The position numbers and the translations under genes were made by a program. The notes under the pieces were generated by a model. It searched no databases. It was not told the DNA's origin and saw only the letters and a list, made by a program, of their open reading frames with translations. From Chryseobacterium aquifrigidense (GTDB lineage: Bacteria; Bacteroidota; Bacteroidia; Flavobacteriales; Weeksellaceae): DNA of 64,000 nt. Below, in pieces: positions 1 through 8,383 of the stretch (positions are counted from its first letter, which is position 1; the number at the start of each line of letters is the position of its first letter). The stretch is from NCBI RefSeq assembly GCF_006716485.1, contig NZ_VFPD01000001.1:2149910-2213909 (forward strand), given 5' to 3'.

Positions 1-667
1 CGATAAGAGTAATAATGGTATCGATATTGGAATTGGTAGGAATAATCTTAAGCAATGCTCCAAAAAGAGATCCTACCGCCACTCCTACAGCAATTCCACC
101 GATAGCCATTGTAAAGAAATCCTGAACGGCATCCCTCCAGATAAACTGTCCTGAAATAACGGCTGCCAGAGCAAATTTAAATACAATTAAACTGGATGCA
201 TCATTGATAAGGCTCTCGCCTTCCAGAATATTGGTAATTTTCTTAGGAATTTTCATATGCTTCAATACCGAAGTAGCAGCTACCGCATCCGGCGGAGAAT
301 TCACTCCTCCCAGCAGGAAGCCCATTGCCACGGTAAGTCCGGGAATAATAGAAGATGAAAGATAAGCAACGACTATGGACGTTAAGAATACCAATCCGAA
401 AGCCATGGAAAAAATTTGTTTTCTCCACTTATGAAAATCCTGCCATGAGGTAAACCAGGCTGCCTCAAACAAAATAGGCGGCAGAAAAATAAGAAAAACA
501 AGGTCAGGCTCTATTTCAATGCGCGGCATTCCCGGTACGAAGCTTATCAGTAATCCTGCAATTACAAGAAAAATAGGGTAAGCTACTTTTAATTTCTGCC
601 CGATCATTACCAATATCATCACAGACAGCAGGACTGCAATGGATATTATAACATAGCTGTGAATCAT
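1..667 (-). CDS. Na+/H+ antiporter, CPA1 family (partial, N-terminal part)
   Basis: This is the first 222 residues of an inner-membrane cation/proton exchanger of the CPA1 (NhaP-like) family; the rest lies beyond the window edge. Reading from the ATG at 667 the frame stays open to base 1. It shows alternating hydrophobic segments and two family landmarks: SPPDAVA at residues 124-130 and EGESLINDASSLIVF at 149-163, which carry the acidic residues of the ion-binding region. The usual role is to exchange cytoplasmic Na+ or K+ for H+ in pH and salt homeostasis. The exact ion is not predictable from this fragment. It stands alone, with about 140 bp to the next gene on the same strand. Confidence 0.9.
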   Translation of the reverse strand, partial: MIHSYVIISIAVLLSVMILVMIGQKLKVAYPIFLVIAGLLISFVPGMPRIEIEPDLVFLIFLPPILFEAAWFTSWQDFHKWRKQIFSMAFGLVFLTSIVVAYLSSSIIPGLTVAMGFLLGGVNSPPDAVAATSVLKHMKIPKKITNILEGESLINDASSLIVFKFALAAVISGQFIWRDAVQDFFTMAIGGIAVGVAVGSLFGALLKIIPTNSNIDTIITLI

Positions 668-807
668 TTTAAGTTAGTTTTTTTAAGTTTTATTTTTTTA
701 TTTTGGGATATCAAATATTTATTATTACCCAAACCTTATAGGTTTTAGAAAGCTATAAGGTTTAATTTAATCCAACGTTTAGACTTTATCTTTACAACCG
801 GAAAGAA

Positions 808-1812
808 TTAAAGCACGATATTATTCTTCGGAGTAATGGCTGGCGGAAGATCAGACTCATCCAGCATATCTCTCATATCGATTTCAATGGTACGGCTGAT
901 CTGGGTGATTGGCACATCGTTAGGACTTCCTTCAAATGGATTGACGGAAGCTTCTCCTACATTGTCTAGCGTATGGAAACACCAGGTTACCAGTAAAGAA
1001 AATGGAATATTAAACCATAGTGTCCAGCCTTCTACCATTGTTCCTTCTCCTAATTTGTCAAATTCTTTCAATAATCCAAAAGGCACAAAAACAATAAAGA
1101 GAAGCAGAAGATAGGTGGTAATGGAAGAGAAATTTCTTGGATATGGAAAATTTTTAATTCTTTCTGCTTTTCCCTGATCGTCGGTAAACTTCACCAGTTG
1201 CTGATTGATCTGTGTCCATTGGAAATCATTCAGTTCTCCTTTTTCATAAGCTTCGGACAAAGCTTTACTTTGCATTGCCATCAATTGGGTCGCTCTGTTT
1301 TTTTTGCTTACAATGTACTGACGTTCAGATTCAGAAAGATATTTTTTCAATTCTTCGTCCAGTTGGGTCAGTCTCTCGGGAATGTCATATTTTTTAGCAT
1401 ATTCATCAAACTGATCTGATCCCATGTTTTCCCATGCCCTTGGCTCACGAAGCTGAAATCGCAATGCGGTAAGCCATGCATAATGACGAAGAAACATTTC
1501 TTTTACTTTACCCGGATCTTTTGAGAGTAATGCATCTCTGAGAATATATCCAAAGCTACGGCTGTCATTAATAATTGCTCCGTAGATCTGTCTGGCTTCC
1601 CACAGTCTGCTGTAGCTGGCATTGTTTTTAAATCCAACGATAAAGGCAACTGCTGTTCCCATAATCGCAATCGGCTGCCATGGAACTGAGAGAAATTTCC
1701 AGCCCATAAAATACAGAACTGTAGGGATCGCAGATAATACAACCAGTGCATAAATACTCCGTCTGGTCCAGATAATGAACTCCCGGGCTCCGAATCTTTT
1801 TCCTGAATGCAT
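808..1812 (-). CDS. Bestrophin family anion channel (UPF0187/YneE type)
   Basis: A 334-residue inner-membrane protein of the bacterial bestrophin family, whose members form pentameric anion or cation channels. Two hydrophobic helices lie near residues 17-61 and two more near 225-285. Landmarks are the N-terminal GKRFGAREFIIWTRRSIY region, the KNNASYSRLWEAR loop after the second helix, and NPFEGSPNDVP at 291-301, which matches the conserved bestrophin Pro-Phe...Asp-Val-Pro segment just after the last helix. Length is normal for the bacterial family. It is probably transcribed alone; no promoter of the flavobacterial type was recognised upstream. Substrate is unknown. Confidence 0.9.
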   Translation of the reverse strand: MHSGKRFGAREFIIWTRRSIYALVVLSAIPTVLYFMGWKFLSVPWQPIAIMGTAVAFIVGFKNNASYSRLWEARQIYGAIINDSRSFGYILRDALLSKDPGKVKEMFLRHYAWLTALRFQLREPRAWENMGSDQFDEYAKKYDIPERLTQLDEELKKYLSESERQYIVSKKNRATQLMAMQSKALSEAYEKGELNDFQWTQINQQLVKFTDDQGKAERIKNFPYPRNFSSITTYLLLLFIVFVPFGLLKEFDKLGEGTMVEGWTLWFNIPFSLLVTWCFHTLDNVGEASVNPFEGSPNDVPITQISRTIEIDMRDMLDESDLPPAITPKNNIVL

Positions 1813-1888
1813 AAGTGTTTATTTTATTGTGTTTATTATAATTTATTTTCAGATAATGGTTTACCTAGAGCATTCAGTAACTGTTTTA

Positions 1889-2566
1889 TTAGTTTTTGGT
1901 GAATGGGATATTATTATAAAAACCAATCTGAATCTGTCCGCGGTTTCTGTTCTCCTGAATCTGGTTCATATACCCGGCTTCAATTCTCATATTTTTGTTG
2001 ATGACATATCCTAAGGCTCCGTAGACTCTGTTTCTATCGAAAACCGGATTATTGAAGTGAAGGAAAATCTCATTATATACTGATGCGTAAAGAGTCTTCG
2101 GCAGCATTTCCTTTTGAGTAATCGGAATATTTACTCCCAGCATATAACGGAATCTCATTCTGAAATCATCCTGAAGGAAACGTTCTTCCAAACGATAGCG
2201 GTGCTGAAGATAGAAACGTCCAAATTTTTGCTTGGTAATGTACTGTTGGAAAATCCGGTGTTCAATATTTTCTTTTTTTTCACCGTTTACATAAGGTTGA
2301 CTGAGAATAAATCCGTATCCCAATAGAACATTGTTATTATTCTCTGTAAGATCATATCCGATTCCTGTACGGATCAGTAACTGTTCCAGATCTCCTACTG
2401 CGTCGAAATTACGGTACTGAATTTCATTGTGCCAGTTCAGCTTCTTGCTGATTTTGTTATTTCCAAAATACATATACCATGCTCCCAGATCGTTTTTTTG
2501 AGCAAATGTCAAAATGGATCCCAAACCTAATACGGTGAACGCCAACTTCGTAAAAACCTTTCTCAT
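1889..2566 (-). CDS. DUF2490 domain outer-membrane-type protein
   Basis: A secreted protein of about 225 residues of the DUF2490 family, presumably an outer-membrane beta-barrel of unknown function. I chose the ATG at 2566 because it begins a clean signal peptide (MRKVFTKLAF...LTFAQ); an ATG three codons upstream at 2575 is also possible. The mature part starts with DLGAWYMYFGNNK and continues with alternating aromatic and polar residues (WHNEIQYRNF, QYITKQKFGRFYLQHRYRLEERF, GYMNQIQ), the pattern of antiparallel barrel strands. A complete promoter lies directly upstream (2599-2630), so it is likely expressed on its own. Confidence 0.85.
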   Translation of the reverse strand: MRKVFTKLAFTVLGLGSILTFAQKNDLGAWYMYFGNNKISKKLNWHNEIQYRNFDAVGDLEQLLIRTGIGYDLTENNNNVLLGYGFILSQPYVNGEKKENIEHRIFQQYITKQKFGRFYLQHRYRLEERFLQDDFRMRFRYMLGVNIPITQKEMLPKTLYASVYNEIFLHFNNPVFDRNRVYGALGYVINKNMRIEAGYMNQIQENRNRGQIQIGFYNNIPFTKN

Positions 2567-2598
2567 GCTTGTCAATTACTATTATCTATCGTTTTTAA

Positions 2599-2630
2599 CA
2601 AAATTAATATTTTAAATCAATAATAGCAAA
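2599..2630 (-). promoter_or_regulatory. Flavobacterial -33/-7 promoter of the DUF2490 gene
   Basis: Reading the minus strand, TTTG (2627-2630) is followed after 20 bases by TAATTTTG (2599-2606). This fits the Bacteroidota primary-sigma consensus TTTG-N17-23-TAnnTTTG. A transcript would start near 2592, about 25 bases before the chosen ATG. Confidence 0.65.
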
Positions 2631-2659
2631 CTATATTTTATAAGTTAATATAAAGAAGT

Positions 2660-2683
2660 ACGGATGCAATGGTCTGCATCCGT
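2660..2683. terminator. Hairpin downstream of the DUF1398 gene
   Basis: An 8-bp perfect stem (CGGATGCA/TGCATCCG) with a 6-base loop lies 14 bases past the stop of the gene at 2697-3089. The U-tract (TTTTTT) is on the plus-strand side, so it would terminate plus-strand RNA best. On the minus strand it is a hairpin without a good U-tract. Confidence 0.5.
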
Positions 2684-2696
2684 TTTTTGTAAAAGA

Positions 2697-3089
2697 TTAT
2701 CCTGGAACCTGTTCTGTCAGAACATCACTTTCGTTCCGGTCAAAATAAGTACAGGTCATTGCATGAAGATCCATTGTCCATCCATTGATTCCGTTTTCTG
2801 CACAGTCTTTACAGAAAGTCATATAATCTGTTCCTCCCTGCTGGTGAATCTTCAGTCTTATTTTAAAACTATCAACGTTCAAATCATCGGAGATGGAAAG
2901 AAAAACATATTTGCTTCCTGTTTGTACAGATTGGCTTTCATGATTAAAGTACTCTGTATTTCCATCTGACACGTATGTTTTGTAGTGAGAAACACCCAAT
3001 GTTTTCAGGGCTTGAATATATTGAGGGAAATCAGCTCCGCTTTTTACTTTCTGATGTTCTGCTTTAATGTTTTCAAGGGTAAATTTCAT
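2697..3089 (-). CDS. DUF1398 family protein
   Basis: A 130-residue cytoplasmic protein resembling the DUF1398 family (E. coli YbcV relatives). Landmarks are the N-terminal KFTLENIKAEHQKVKSGADF helix, the GVSHYKTYVSDGNTEY strand pair and a C-terminal DYMTFCKDCAENGINGW segment with two cysteines, then W-MDL typical of the family end. Function is unknown. It is monocistronic as far as spacing shows (about 150 bp to the next gene upstream). I see no signal peptide or membrane segment. Confidence 0.8.
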   Translation of the reverse strand: MKFTLENIKAEHQKVKSGADFPQYIQALKTLGVSHYKTYVSDGNTEYFNHESQSVQTGSKYVFLSISDDLNVDSFKIRLKIHQQGGTDYMTFCKDCAENGINGWTMDLHAMTCTYFDRNESDVLTEQVPG

Positions 3090-3240
3090 TCTTTTGTATT
3101 TCCTGATTTTATTATTTAAGGTTATAAAATTATTGCATTTTTAATAAACAAATTATCTGCATCTGCTTATAAAACAACAACTAATTTAGTCAGAAAATAT
3201 AATTTTATTAATTTTTTAATGAAAACAACGGTATGGACAT

Positions 3241-3930
3241 TTATTCGAATCTGTCTTTTAAATAATTCATATCGGCAATTTTACTTTCTATGGCATATAC
3301 TACCAAGCCAGCCGTATTTTTGGCTCCTGTTTTCAGCAGTAGGCTGTTGCGGTGTCCTTCGACGGTTCTGGAGCTTATAAAAAGCTGATCGGCAATTTCA
3401 GAGGTGTTGTATTGTTTACAGATTAATTCCAATACTTCTTTTTCTCTTTTGGAAATATGATTGGCATCAAAAATACTGGAAATTTTCTTTTTAGGCTCTG
3501 TAAGGTTTTGATGGAGCGCTTCCATGACCTCATTGTTATAAAAGAAACCTTTGCTGTGTACTTCCCGGATTGCCGTGAGCAATTCTGCAGGACTTGAGTT
3601 TTTTTTAAGAAAAGAGCATGCCCCGGACTGTATCATATTGACAATAAATGCTTTTGTGTTATAGCTCGTTAATGCAATAATTCTGATCTGAGGATATTTG
3701 ATATGGATCTGTTTGGTAGCTTCTACTCCGTTAATTTCCGGCATATTGAGATCCATCAGGATAATATCAGGCAGTTCTTCCAGGGTTACAAGCTCATCCA
3801 ACAGCTCTTTCCCATTGCTGAAATCCCTTACCAGTTCAATATCTTTTTCTCTCTGTATCAACAATGAAATTCCCTGACGAAAGAGTGCTTCATCGTCTAC
3901 AATTATTACACGAATTATGTCCTTTTCCAT
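3241..3930 (-). CDS. NarL/LuxR-family response regulator
   Basis: A 229-residue two-component response regulator. The receiver domain occupies about residues 6-125, with acidic pocket D12-D13 and phosphoacceptor D60 in DIILMDLNMP; the conserved Thr/Ser and Lys (switch ALTSYN, KKNSS) follow. A LuxR-type helix-turn-helix fills the C-terminus from about 160, with SKREKEVLELI and the recognition segment SSRTVEGHRNSLL. Its partner is the histidine kinase that ends 11 bases upstream. It is the last gene of a four-gene operon and presumably controls transcription; its targets are unknown. Confidence 0.92.
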   Translation of the reverse strand: MEKDIIRVIIVDDEALFRQGISLLIQREKDIELVRDFSNGKELLDELVTLEELPDIILMDLNMPEINGVEATKQIHIKYPQIRIIALTSYNTKAFIVNMIQSGACSFLKKNSSPAELLTAIREVHSKGFFYNNEVMEALHQNLTEPKKKISSIFDANHISKREKEVLELICKQYNTSEIADQLFISSRTVEGHRNSLLLKTGAKNTAGLVVYAIESKIADMNYLKDRFE

Positions 3931-3941
3931 CTTATAATGAT

Positions 3942-4718
3942 TTAAAATGTAAATTCTACAGTGATTCCTTTATTGTTTTCACTTTCAATCTTTAGTGTTC
4001 CATTGATCAGTTCTACCCGGCTTCTGATATTTCTCAAGCCTAATCCTTCTTTCAAAGTATTTTCATTCAGATTAAATCCTTTACCATCGTCTTTATAGAT
4101 ACAGGTATTTTTTCCGTTTTTTCCTAAAAATTCTATATCAATATGCGTACTTTCCCCGTGTTTAATGGAATTGTTAATGAGCTCCTGAAGTATTCTAAAG
4201 ATATGCAAATTTTTCTCTTCTTCTGCTTTTGCAAAGTACAGACTATTAGAATAAGTCACCTGCAGGGTTTTGGACAGGTTTATTTCTGAGCATAATGCAT
4301 CTATTGCAGCATGAAGTCCAAACTTTTCTAAAATCGGAGGAAGGAGATCATGTGAGATTTGTCTGGCACTTTCCGCAGTTTTGTTGACGAGATGTATTAT
4401 TTTATTTTTCAGATCATTATATTCTTCTCTGGTCAAATTATCAAAATCCAAAAGATGAATATTTAAAGAAACCACACTGAGTTTTGAACTGATATCATCA
4501 TGCAGATCCTGGGCTATTCTCAGTCTCTCTTTTTCCTGGGCACTGATAATGGCATGGGTAAGATCTTTCTCGTATCTGACCTCCAGCTCCTTTTTCTGAA
4601 TAAGATTTCTTGTTATTTTCTTATTTGAAAAGTAATAAAATATGATCAGGGTAACAGCCAGTAAGGTAAAGGCCAGAAAGGTATAAACGATGGTGGAAAT
4701 AATTGTATTCTCATTCAT
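3942..4718 (-). CDS. Sensor histidine kinase, HisKA_3 (NarX-like) family
   Basis: A 258-residue kinase with a single N-terminal membrane helix (about residues 8-30), no sizeable periplasmic domain, a short coiled linker and then the HisKA_3 dimerisation motif ERLRIAQDLHDDI with H73 as the likely phosphorylated histidine. The ATPase domain has the N box LQELINNSIKHG, the G1 box DDGKGF and a degenerate G2 region GLGLRNIRSRVE. Because it lacks a sensory domain of its own, the signal may come from the 7-TM protein encoded directly upstream (21-base gap). It should phosphorylate the regulator at 3241-3930. Confidence 0.92.
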   Translation of the reverse strand: MNENTIISTIVYTFLAFTLLAVTLIIFYYFSNKKITRNLIQKKELEVRYEKDLTHAIISAQEKERLRIAQDLHDDISSKLSVVSLNIHLLDFDNLTREEYNDLKNKIIHLVNKTAESARQISHDLLPPILEKFGLHAAIDALCSEINLSKTLQVTYSNSLYFAKAEEEKNLHIFRILQELINNSIKHGESTHIDIEFLGKNGKNTCIYKDDGKGFNLNENTLKEGLGLRNIRSRVELINGTLKIESENNKGITVEFTF

Positions 4719-4739
4719 TTTGTAAAATCATAACAGTAA

Positions 4740-5372
4740 TTACACATTTTTTTTACGGGTAGACAGATATTCTATCAGAATAAAGATCTGGTACACAATA
4801 AACATGACAACATTGAATACCCAAATCTCTTTATGCAGTTTTCTGTTCATGACCGTATACAGATTCCCGGACAAAAATATTACGGTACTGCTTATCAGAT
4901 AAAGTAAAAGTCCCAGGCTTATATAATTGTATTTCTTTTTGGTATCCAGTATATTATACAAATGCAATAATGCCAGAATTATAATAGAATAAGACGTGAC
5001 AAAAATTTCAAAAAGATTAAAAACATAATACTTTTCCGGATATATTATATACTGTATAACAAGAACAACAGGAATGATAATTAAAAGTGTACGTGCTGTT
5101 TTTTTCTGGTATTTTTCCGTTATAATCTCATGGAAGAATAATCCCAGTAATAAAAACTGGCCTATCAGATAATAATGTGAGAAAAACAGATTATTAATCT
5201 TCTGTGAATTCAATACATAGAAAACAATTTCACATACTAATATCCAGGCCAAATAGCCGATGAAGAATGTATAGGCTTTTACTCTTCCGGAAAAGCCTAT
5301 ACAGTATACTGCCAGATTAATCAGCAGAATACCTTTTCCAATTAACGACAATATTTCAATCCATTGATCCAA
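4740..5372 (-). CDS. Seven-helix membrane protein of unknown function
   Basis: A 210-residue protein consisting of seven hydrophobic segments with very short loops: roughly residues 10-28, 33-55, 64-86, 94-113, 118-142, 149-172 and 182-205. No family is recognised. Its place between an unknown 108-residue protein and a kinase without a sensor domain suggests a sensory or signal-transducing role for the kinase, but that is inference from position. Gaps are 18 bases to the upstream gene and 21 bases to the kinase. No signal peptide beyond the first helix. Confidence 0.8.
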   Translation of the reverse strand: MDQWIEILSLIGKGILLINLAVYCIGFSGRVKAYTFFIGYLAWILVCEIVFYVLNSQKINNLFFSHYYLIGQFLLLGLFFHEIITEKYQKKTARTLLIIIPVVLVIQYIIYPEKYYVFNLFEIFVTSYSIIILALLHLYNILDTKKKYNYISLGLLLYLISSTVIFLSGNLYTVMNRKLHKEIWVFNVVMFIVYQIFILIEYLSTRKKNV

Positions 5373-5390
5373 TGATCTCCAGTTTTCAGA

Positions 5391-5717
5391 TTACAGGTTC
5401 CACCATTTTGCAGTGGAGCATACGCTTGGACAAGGTGTGGTCATGTCATACACATAATCTCCTTTATCATAGTCTACAATATCATTGTTATCTGCATCTA
5501 CGCCTACCAGAAGAAATTTAAATTCGCCTTCATCGGTAATTGCATTATAACCCCGGTATCTTGCAAATCCTTTGTCGTCAATAAAAATATCATGAACATC
5601 CTTTGCCGGAATAAGGTGAGCCCGGATAGAGGTTCCATCGATAATTTTTGTATTCTGCCAATTGCTGATCCATTTTTTAGCATCATCTAATAAGACTGCA
5701 TGTTTAGGTAGTTCCAT
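5391..5717 (-). CDS. Conserved-looking hypothetical protein with C-terminal CPSVC motif
   Basis: A 108-residue protein, first gene of a four-gene operon with the 7-TM protein and a kinase/regulator pair. The N-terminus (ELPKHAVLLDDAKKWISNWQ) looks like an amphipathic helix; the middle contains IDDKGFARYRGYN and a VDADNNDIVDYDKGDYVYD acidic stretch, and the tail ends TTPCPSVCSTAKWWNL with a Cys-x3-Cys pair. No signal peptide or membrane segment is present. I do not recognise the family. It could be a soluble partner or ligand of the signalling proteins downstream; nothing in the sequence proves that. Confidence 0.75.
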   Translation of the reverse strand: MELPKHAVLLDDAKKWISNWQNTKIIDGTSIRAHLIPAKDVHDIFIDDKGFARYRGYNAITDEGEFKFLLVGVDADNNDIVDYDKGDYVYDMTTPCPSVCSTAKWWNL

Positions 5718-6032
5718 AGTTTTTCTCGTTTTAAATTATATAATAGGTTTAGAATAAAGTTACTGTAGCTACACATTACAAGTTATGAAAAAAAACTAAC
5801 CATACTGTGAAATACATTCATTTTAATTAACATAATATTGCTTTTTCAAAATTATAATAATAAAAACCAATGAAATTGCGTATTTCTACGTGTTTTTCAA
5901 TTCGGTCTTTAATACGCTGTTGCCACTTTGCATTTCTAAGTTACTTTGTGGTATCCTTTACAGAAAAGTCTCGTGAGCATTTCAACAATACAGGAAGCTT
6001 ATGATCTTCTGCAAACATTAAAAATCTGTATC
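5718..6032. other. Divergent intergenic region
   Basis: This stretch separates the minus-strand signalling operon from the plus-strand T9SS protein and must hold both promoters. It is AT-rich. No perfect TAnnTTTG box, hairpin or repeat was found by eye. An upstream in-frame ATG at 5946 exists but precedes the real signal peptide by 29 codons. Confidence 0.5.
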
Positions 6033-6878
6033 ATGAAAAAAATTATCTTTTTTGTACTTTTTGCTTTATTAAGCAATATGGCAGCGCTCAATGCACAGAT
6101 AACCACGGTAACTTTTGAAACGTCATCCGGCGGCAGCACAAGCTTTACCAGCAATGGATATACATTCAATATTGTTTCACAGGCCGGAACTTTCAGAATT
6201 CAAAGTAATTATCCAAACACCGGCTGGAACGGAACAGCTAATGACAATGTCTACATCGACAACACAGGAACTACCAATATCAATGCTCCTTCTTTTAGTG
6301 TTAAAAGCAATTCTGCATTCACGGTATCAAAATTTTGGGTATTCTTAAGCAATACTTCTTTAAATCAGTCAGCCTCATCAGGAACACTGATCATTACAGG
6401 AAAAGCAGGAGGAGTTACAAAGTTTACTACCACAAAAACATCAGGATTTAACACAACATTCAATGCAACAGTGGGAACAACAGGTATTAACAACGGATTT
6501 ACCCTGATTGATCTTGCTACCCTAAACAGTCAGAATAACAGCAATACAACTATTGATGAACTTCAGCTGCAATCCACCGGAGGATACGTTTATATGTGCC
6601 TGGATGCATTGACATGGACAAAAATTTCCACATTGGGAACTTCAGAAAATATCGTCAAAGACAAAATGAATATTTATCCTAATCCAACTTCCGGAGTCTT
6701 CTATATGGACAATCTAAAGAAAAACAACAAAGTTTTGTTATATGACCAATCTGGGAAACTTGTAAAATCAACAGAAGCCGAAAAAGGTGAAAACAGATTC
6801 GATATAAGCGAACTCCCTGACGGAATTTACCTCATCACAACAGAATCAGGAAGCTACAAAATCATTAAAAAGAAATAA
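6033..6878 (+). CDS. Secreted protein with type A T9SS sorting domain
   Basis: A 281-residue cargo protein for the type IX secretion system. I start at 6033 because the ATG there opens a standard signal peptide (MKKIIFFVLFALLSN...ALNAQ), while the longer frame adds 29 unlikely residues. The middle is a beta-rich, Thr/Ser/Asn-rich domain (VTFETSSGGSTSFTSNGYTF, residues about 25-190) with no recognised enzyme motif. The last ~75 residues form the C-terminal signal: IYPNPTSGVFYMDN, LYDQSGKLVKS and a Lys-rich end (YKIIKKK). It is therefore exported to the cell surface or released. Function is unknown; a carbohydrate-binding or adhesin role is possible. Confidence 0.9.
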   Translation: MKKIIFFVLFALLSNMAALNAQITTVTFETSSGGSTSFTSNGYTFNIVSQAGTFRIQSNYPNTGWNGTANDNVYIDNTGTTNINAPSFSVKSNSAFTVSKFWVFLSNTSLNQSASSGTLIITGKAGGVTKFTTTKTSGFNTTFNATVGTTGINNGFTLIDLATLNSQNNSNTTIDELQLQSTGGYVYMCLDALTWTKISTLGTSENIVKDKMNIYPNPTSGVFYMDNLKKNNKVLLYDQSGKLVKSTEAEKGENRFDISELPDGIYLITTESGSYKIIKKK

Positions 6879-6901
6879 AAACATTGAAACTTACAATACA
6901 T

Positions 6902-6931
6902 AAAAAACCGACAGGAGTCTGCCGGTTTTTT
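6902..6931. terminator. Bidirectional intrinsic terminator
   Basis: A 13-bp stem with one mismatch (AAAAAACCGACAG/CTGCCGGTTTTTT) and a four-base loop lies between the convergent genes at 6033-6878 and 6958-7407. Runs of A and T on either side let it work in both directions. Confidence 0.85.
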
Positions 6932-6957
6932 CAATATTTTGATTACAAGGATCAATT

Positions 6958-7407
6958 TTATGGGTGTTGCTGCATTTTAGCGGGATCATCATAGTTTACC
7001 ATCCAGTTGATTCCGAATTTATCACTAAACATTCCGAAATAAGCGCCCCAAAAAGTATCTGCCATAGGCATTGTTACCTGCCCTCCTGCAGAAAGACCAC
7101 CAAATAATTTGTCTGCTTCTTCTTTAGATTCAGCGTTCACAGAAATAGAGAAATTATTTCCTGCCTTGAAGTTGGAAGACCATTCTCCTCCTGTATCACT
7201 TCCCATCAAAATTGTTTCTTTAGAGATCGGAAGTGCAACGTGCATGATTTTGTTTTTGTCTTCTTCAGGCATTTCTTTTCCTTCCATTGGAGGCATTTCT
7301 CCGAATGTTCCGATGTAAGGATATTCTCCTCCGAAAACAGATTTATAAAAATCGAATGCTTCTTTGCAGTTTCCGTTGAATGTCAGGTAAACGTTTACTG
7401 TTGCCAT
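6958..7407 (-). CDS. VOC family protein, PhnB-like
   Basis: A 149-residue cytoplasmic protein of the vicinal-oxygen-chelate superfamily, PhnB-like (often labelled 3-demethylubiquinone-9 3-methyltransferase-like). Landmarks are NVYLTFNGNCKEAFDFYKSV at the N-terminus, FGEMPPMEG, the metal-side strand IMHVALPI near residue 55, and DTFWGAYFGMFSDKFGINWM at the end. These proteins share a fold with glyoxalase and extradiol dioxygenases, but most PhnB-like members have no proven activity. It is the last gene of a six-gene operon of small proteins (9726 to 6958) and lies 32 bases after the SRPBCC gene. Confidence 0.9.
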   Translation of the reverse strand: MATVNVYLTFNGNCKEAFDFYKSVFGGEYPYIGTFGEMPPMEGKEMPEEDKNKIMHVALPISKETILMGSDTGGEWSSNFKAGNNFSISVNAESKEEADKLFGGLSAGGQVTMPMADTFWGAYFGMFSDKFGINWMVNYDDPAKMQQHP

Positions 7408-7439
7408 AATTGTTTTGTTTTTTTAAGTTTAGTTTATTT

Positions 7440-7988
7440 TTATTGAGGTTTTTCAGATAGTGCTTTCAATCTTGAAAGCCCCTTCTGGTAATCTTTTCCA
7501 ATGGCATTCTCCATGTTCATAAACAACTTCATCAAAGTAAACGGATAAGGAATCTGTGATGTAAATCCCCATGTTGCCTTACTTCCACTTCCTTCCGGAA
7601 CTACTATTACATAAGCATTTGCTTCACTTTCATAGGGCGTAAGGAATTTGATTTTCGTATCTATCCTTTTCCCTGCTTCATCTACTTTTTCTAATTCCTG
7701 ACAACCTTTTCCTGCACTTTTATTTTTACTGTCCCAGCAAACTTTCTCTCCAGGCTGTCCGGTTATTCCAGTCCAGTCTTTTTTCATCCGTGGATCAAGA
7801 TCATTCCACGGGCTCCATTGATCCATAGCTTTGAGGGTATTGGTGTTTTGCCATACTTTTTCTACCGGTGCGTTGATAGAAACCGACTTTTCATATTTGC
7901 AGTCTCCTGAAACAAAAGCAGCCCAAACCAACAAAATGATTAGTAATGTAGCTAAAAGTAAAATAATTCTTTTAAATGTTCTCATCAT
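7440..7988 (-). CDS. SRPBCC family protein with N-terminal membrane anchor
   Basis: A 182-residue protein of the START/SRPBCC (polyketide cyclase-like) ligand-binding fold. Residues 6-26 form one hydrophobic helix that probably anchors it in the inner membrane. The domain begins at KYEKSVSINAPVEKVWQNTN, continues with MDQWSPWNDLDPRMKKDWTG and ends with the long helix MKLFMNMENAIGKDYQKGLSRLKAL, all typical of the family. Ligand and reaction are unknown. It sits between two VOC genes, 23 bases after one and 32 before the other, within the same operon. Confidence 0.88.
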   Translation of the reverse strand: MMRTFKRIILLLATLLIILLVWAAFVSGDCKYEKSVSINAPVEKVWQNTNTLKAMDQWSPWNDLDPRMKKDWTGITGQPGEKVCWDSKNKSAGKGCQELEKVDEAGKRIDTKIKFLTPYESEANAYVIVVPEGSGSKATWGFTSQIPYPFTLMKLFMNMENAIGKDYQKGLSRLKALSEKPQ

Positions 7989-8011
7989 AAATGTGTTTTA
8001 ATTATTATCTG

Positions 8012-8383
8012 TTATCTGTGCTGATCTATAAGAATCATATTTCCATCAGGATCTTTCAGATAGATATGCTCGGGTCCTGAAGTAGTTTCATCGGCTTCTT
8101 TTCCAATTTCTACTCCATTTTCTTTTAATCTTCTCTGAATTTCACGCACATCATCAAAAGATTCCAGATTCTGTGCATTTTCGTCCCATCCCGGATTGAA
8201 AGTAAGCATATTTCCATCAAACATCGCCTGAAAAAGGCCTATCAGAGTAGAACCGTTTTTCATGATCAGATAATTTTGTGCTTCCGTTCCTGCCATGGTG
8301 GTGAACCCAAGTTTCTCGTAGAAGTCTTTGGATTTTTGAAGATCTTTTACACTTAAGCTGATTGAAAAAGCTCCTAATTTCAT
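8012..8383 (-). CDS. VOC family protein (glyoxalase/bleomycin resistance-like)
   Basis: A 123-residue vicinal-oxygen-chelate protein. The two beta-alpha-beta modules are visible: FSISLSVKDLQKSKDFYEKL near residues 5-25 and EHIYLKDPDGNMILIDQ at the C-terminus. DPDGN followed by IxI is a family hallmark. Substrate is unknown. Its start codon overlaps the stop of the upstream membrane-protein gene by four bases (ATGA), which indicates translational coupling in the six-gene operon. Confidence 0.9.
   Translation of the reverse strand: MKLGAFSISLSVKDLQKSKDFYEKLGFTTMAGTEAQNYLIMKNGSTLIGLFQAMFDGNMLTFNPGWDENAQNLESFDDVREIQRRLKENGVEIGKEADETTSGPEHIYLKDPDGNMILIDQHR

Noticed and set aside
836..1114. Plus-strand frame inside the bestrophin gene
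   Set aside because: Antisense shadow of a well-supported gene; no family features.
5946..6032. Upstream start codon for the T9SS protein
   Set aside because: It would place 29 polar residues before a perfect signal peptide; the ATG at 6033 is far more likely.
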